NCBI GenBank assembly: GCA_030867875.1
Contig: JAOWCC010000553.1
Coordinates: forward strand, 335,001-399,000
Direction: 5' to 3'
From: Actinernus sp. WN-2022
Lineage: Eukaryota > Cnidaria > Anthozoa > Actiniaria > Actinernidae
Length of the DNA stretch: 64,000 nucleotides
Under the pieces are notes generated by a model that was given only the letters and a program-made list of their open reading frames with translations, made no database searches and was not told where the DNA came from. This document shows positions 60,860 to 64,000 of this stretch, in pieces (the first letter of the stretch is position 1; each line of letters begins with the position of its first letter). Made by a program: the position numbers and the translations under genes.

Positions 60860-61931
60860 ATGGATAAATTAATACTTGTAAAGTGTGGTAAGTAAGCATA
60901 CTGTACTTGAAACTGAATCTACAGTGAAATCGAACAGAATTGGAAGTTACTAATAATACCATGACATACATCCCAAGATACGTTTATCGATTTATTTATT
61001 TCAGTGATCAGATCATGATGGATCCAGTTGTCCTCAAATGCGGACATTCCTTTTGTAGGCTCTGCATAGAGAAAATCAGGAAAAGTATAAATAGGCACTA
61101 CCCGGAGTGTCGCGAAGGTAATTTACGGGACATATGCACTACCAATTATGCCCTGAAAAAGCTGATCGCGATGCTTAGTGCCCATTGTAGACTCTGCAAT
61201 GTTTCGGGCGAATTAGGGTATTTAATATACCACCAGTGCCCCGAGGAAGAGATTTCTTGCTCGCTTGACGGCTGCAGCGTTACCATGAAGAGGAAGGAAA
61301 AAGAGGAACACGAGAAATCGTGTGTGCAGCGGAAGTTAGCGTGCAACAGCTGTGGTTTCAGTGTCGCCATGGCAAGCATGGATTCACACCTCAATGAGCA
61401 CTGTCCGCATGGCTCCGTGGCATGTCCATTAAAATGTGACTTAACCCCGAATAGGTCAGCATAATTTCCAGTGATTAATATAGCGTTGTCCAGTTTACAA
61501 TCCCACTTTCTATTTTCTTTCGCTACGCTCAGCCAAATAGAAAGTATTTCTATTTTCTACATATGAATAATGATAACAACGTTTGGAGGGAGCCGCACAG
61601 CTGACAGCATCGTTTATTACAAGTTATTGCACTTGTATACGTACTCAGAAACAGTTATGTTACAGTTACTGTTACCTACTATTAACTCAAACTATAAGAG
61701 AGCGAGCTACGATATGTCAAGTAAAAAAATAAAGCCGCTGCTTAAATGCGACTTCAAGTAGAATGAACGTGTGAAGGAGTGGTATTTGATCCCAAAGGGA
61801 TAATGCAAAAGCATGTATTTAACAATATTTCATTTTACAGGAATGAAGTAGATTTGCACGTCAGCCAATGTGACAAGCGAATGAAAAAGTGCTCCATTCC
61901 TAGATGCATATTTTGGGGTGACAAACAATAG
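60860..61931 (+). CDS. RING/TRAF-type zinc-finger protein, three exons
   Basis: Exons: 60860-60891 (MDKLILVKCG...; donor GTAAGC), 61005-61454 (acceptor TTTCAG, donor AG|GTCAGC) and 61841-61931 (acceptor TTTTACAG, stop TAG). Joined in phase they give about 190 aa. Exon 2 begins DQIMMDPVVLKCGHSFCRLC, the C-x-H-x2-C-x2-C middle of a RING finger; the first Cys pair is only partly present and the last (YPECREG) is degenerate. Then follow TRAF-type zinc fingers: HCRLCNVSGELG, CSLDGCSVTMKRKEKEEHEK, CNSCGFSVAMASMDSHLNEH, CPLKCDL and, in exon 3, LHVSQCDKRMKKC. TRAFs are receptor adaptors and E3 ligases. There is no coiled coil or MATH domain, so the protein is short. An overrun ORF at the exon 1/2 border starts earlier but is intronic. 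Confidence 0.65.
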
Positions 61932-62360
61932 GGCAAAAGCTTAAAACCACGTCCTGCTGCTGACGGCACATGCCAATCGCTTGACAGACGCAGTTAAAAC
62001 CAAGGTATGCATACTTAAATATCATATAGTCCGAAGTTTTGGAAGGGACTGCAACCGAGTTATTGAAGAAAAATTCTAAAATTCTAAAATTACAGAGAAA
62101 GTAGTATTTTGTATCGCCGGGAGGGGGTATTACAAAAACTAACATATCTTCTCTGTTTTGGGAATTTCGCTTCACTTTTATTGCTGGTTTTCACTCAATC
62201 CCCATAGATTCAAATGACAAAGGGCATGGCGACCATGTTGGTGCCCCCAAAAAAAAGAAACTAACGAGGAATCTATTGTTTAAAGGGTACCAACATGGCA
62301 GCAATAAGCAAACCATGATTTTAACTGGTGTGATATTTCTTTCCTATGGTTATTTCCCGA
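61932..62360. other. No recognisable gene
   Basis: AT-rich. An imperfect inverted pair CGACCATGTTGGTGCCC / GGGTACCAACATGGCAGC (about 62229 and 62286) may be a decayed foldback. No ORF is supported. Confidence 0.35.
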
Positions 62361-62362
62361 GT

Positions 62363-62433
62363 CGTGGGTGAGAGTGGAAAAATGATATGGGCTTTTCATT
62401 ATGGAGCCCATATCGTTTGTCCACTCTTACCCA
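62363..62433. repeat. 71-bp hairpin-forming inverted repeat
   Basis: CGTGGGTGAGAGTGG...ATGATATGGGCT is followed after 11 bases by AGCCCATATCGTTTGTCCAC, then TCTTACCCACG. The arms are about 30 bp with few mismatches. It is non-coding. Confidence 0.85.
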
Positions 62434-63059
62434 CGTTTTTACTCTCGTGCGCAGGTGAGTTTGTAAGTCGTAAACTTTGCATAAGCAAGTTTGTTTGTCT
62501 ATTATCAATCGACACACTATGAAGAACGCTGGCAGACTTTATTAGCGTAATTCAAATGTTTATTTGACTGACTTCACTGGTATCCCTTCACTCAGATGAA
62601 CTTTAACTCAATTAAAATCGACTTCTATTCATTTGTTTATTCCATTGAAATCGACTTCTATTCATGTTTATTCCATTGAAATCGATTCTATTCAAATTCA
62701 AATCAGTCACAAGAGCGCTAATTTGGGCCCGAATCAAAGAATTAAATACGGCAACTTTAAACCGGGCCTTATACTTTATCATGTTCAGCGCGTTACCAAG
62801 GGAACTGTCTTGAAATAAAAAAAACCTGGAGTTAGTCATAATGTCGAGTACTCTACTGGCGAAGTAGACATCCAGATATCCTGAAATATCGATGCAATAG
62901 TCATTCTCAGGGTTAGCTAAGGCCCTTCACGATACCATCCAAGAGACCCAGGCGGACTTTCTTGAAAACGCGAGTGCCTCGCTAGAACAACACGCGCAGC
63001 TACATACTCTCCACGAACAGCAACAACAACAAATGGCCACGCTTTGCGATACACTCTAA

Positions 63060-64000
63060 CACACATCGCTCGCTATCCCACCTGACATACACCCGCACGT
63101 TTTCGCTGGTCGACCTGACGAGGATGTTTTCTCCTTTTTATCACATTTTACGCGCTACGCTAGTTTTTGTAACTGGTCTAGCAATCATTCCACTAAAGCC
63201 CTGCCATTATAGCTGCAAGCCGACGCCCAAACGTGGTATGCTGGTCTCGACAACGGTATTAAAACGAATGTTCACACTTTAAAAGGTGCGCTATTAAAAC
63301 AATTCAGCAGCCCCGCTGCCGAATATCTTTTGCGACAGGAACTATTCAGCCGCATACAAGGTCCAGGAGAAGCGCTCGCGACATACACGTCCGACATTCG
63401 CCGCCGGTGTCATCGCCTCAAAATTCCTTCTCGTGAAGCGCTTCATTATTTTATCCAAGGTCTCCGACCTCAACTGCGCGAGCACGTTCTGCTTCAACAG
63501 CCTTCTACATTTGAATCCGCTGAACAACTTGCGCGCTTAAAAGATGCTGTTTGCGCTTCTGATTCAACCGGTGAAAGCAGTTTGGCACGCGATCTCAAAA
63601 ATGCTGTCCAGTTGCTCACAGAACTAGCAGCGCTCCAGAAAGCCCAGGCGCACACCGCAGCGTCGCTCGCAGCATATTCGCCCTCACGTACCACGCCGCA
63701 ACAGCCGCAGCATCCTAGCACATCGCGAGGAGCTATCTTTGCAGCGCTTCCACAATAGTGGGCAACCGCCTGACAATCGTTTTGTGCGAAACCAGCGCAC
63801 ACACGATGGACGTCCTATTTGTAACTTTCGTAACGCAGTTGGGCACATTTATCGAACATGTCGCACTCGCATGGACCAACAACAACGACAACTGCCACAC
63901 AATGGGCCAATTCAAGGCTCGCATACACAACCTTTTACACCAGCAGCCCCGTCGCGCCAGTATCAAATTGCACAAGGCCCATATGCACCACTCCCTAACC
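63060..64000 (+). pseudogene. LTR-retrotransposon gag relic (Gypsy-like), runs off the window
   Basis: The frame from about 63075 reads HVFAGRPDEDVFSFLSHFTR, has TAG at 63210-63212, then ADAQTWYAGLDNGIKTNVHT and the ORF 63330-63758 (QELFSRIQGPGEALATYTSD, RRRCHRLKIPSREALHYFIQ, LRPQLREHVLLQQP). 'W...+...I.TW..LK..LL..F' and 'Q....E.+..Y...+R..C..L.I......FI.GL+..+...V' are the pattern of capsid-type Gag in Gypsy elements. After a stop at 63756-63758 a further stretch reads ICNFRNAVGHIYRTC, a CCHC zinc knuckle whose second Cys is Arg (CGT instead of TGT). LTRs, protease and RT are not in view. Confidence 0.65.

Noticed and set aside
1..64000. Bacterial or viral genome fragment
   Set aside because: Splice donors and acceptors in frame-consistent positions, LINE tails, MITEs with target duplications and long non-coding AT-rich stretches indicate an animal chromosome; the Polinton is an insertion in it.

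Overview
This is eukaryotic, intron-bearing, AT-rich DNA. Many GT/AG exon borders are visible, along with LINE, MITE and DNA-transposon relics. The gene families I recognise (THAP plus transposase-like proteins, integrase-like proteins with a GRP-x-Y helix-turn-helix, G2E3-like HECT ligases, TRAF-type zinc-finger proteins, Polinton/Maverick relics) are, from general knowledge, strongly expanded in cnidarians such as corals and anemones. That assignment is inference: no marker gene fixes the species. I see no rRNA, tRNA, CRISPR array or prokaryotic operon.

Layout. 0-4 kb: retroelement fragment, two unrecognised ORFs (one with a Cys/His tail) and two MITEs. 4.1-9.9 kb: a candidate DNA transposon bounded by inverted repeats with a 21-bp minisatellite; it holds a DD36E integrase-like gene (+) split by one in-frame stop and a HECT E3 ligase (-), converging from opposite ends. 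9.9-13.8 kb: an imperfect inverted duplication whose arms carry a USP deubiquitinase Cys-box exon, with a hAT-like MITE nested inside. 14-16 kb: GC-rich promoter-like region with CCAAT boxes and two CREs, a basic first exon and a kinase relic. 16.6-20.2 kb: exon-like pieces of an unrecognised gene. 21.1-22.9 kb: a second inverted duplication. 24.2-30.5 kb: the first exon of a second integrase-type gene, then a seven-exon gene resembling RAG1/CMC-clade DDE transposases.

31.5-41.5 kb is a decayed Polinton/Maverick (adintovirus-like): protein-primed DNA polymerase B, integrase, packaging ATPase and small membrane or coiled-coil proteins. Most ORFs are broken, one by a LINE insertion that left a three-base match on each side. 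No terminal inverted repeats or complete capsid gene could be found.

42-49 kb holds LINE fragments, MITEs, palindromic repeats and a decayed protein of a family common in fish and cnidarians. 49-54 kb holds a THAP plus transposase-like pseudogene over many exons, one split by a TTAA-flanked MITE, then a BEN-like exon. 55-58 kb is C-rich and nearly G-free on the + strand. 58.2-58.7 kb holds a third integrase-type exon (-), partly duplicated. 60.2 kb has a signal-peptide first exon (-), 60.9-61.9 kb a three-exon RING/TRAF-zinc-finger gene, and the right edge an LTR-retrotransposon gag relic.

Most coding sequence here is selfish-element sequence at various stages of decay. The HECT gene, the packaging ATPase and possibly the TRAF-like gene remain open.
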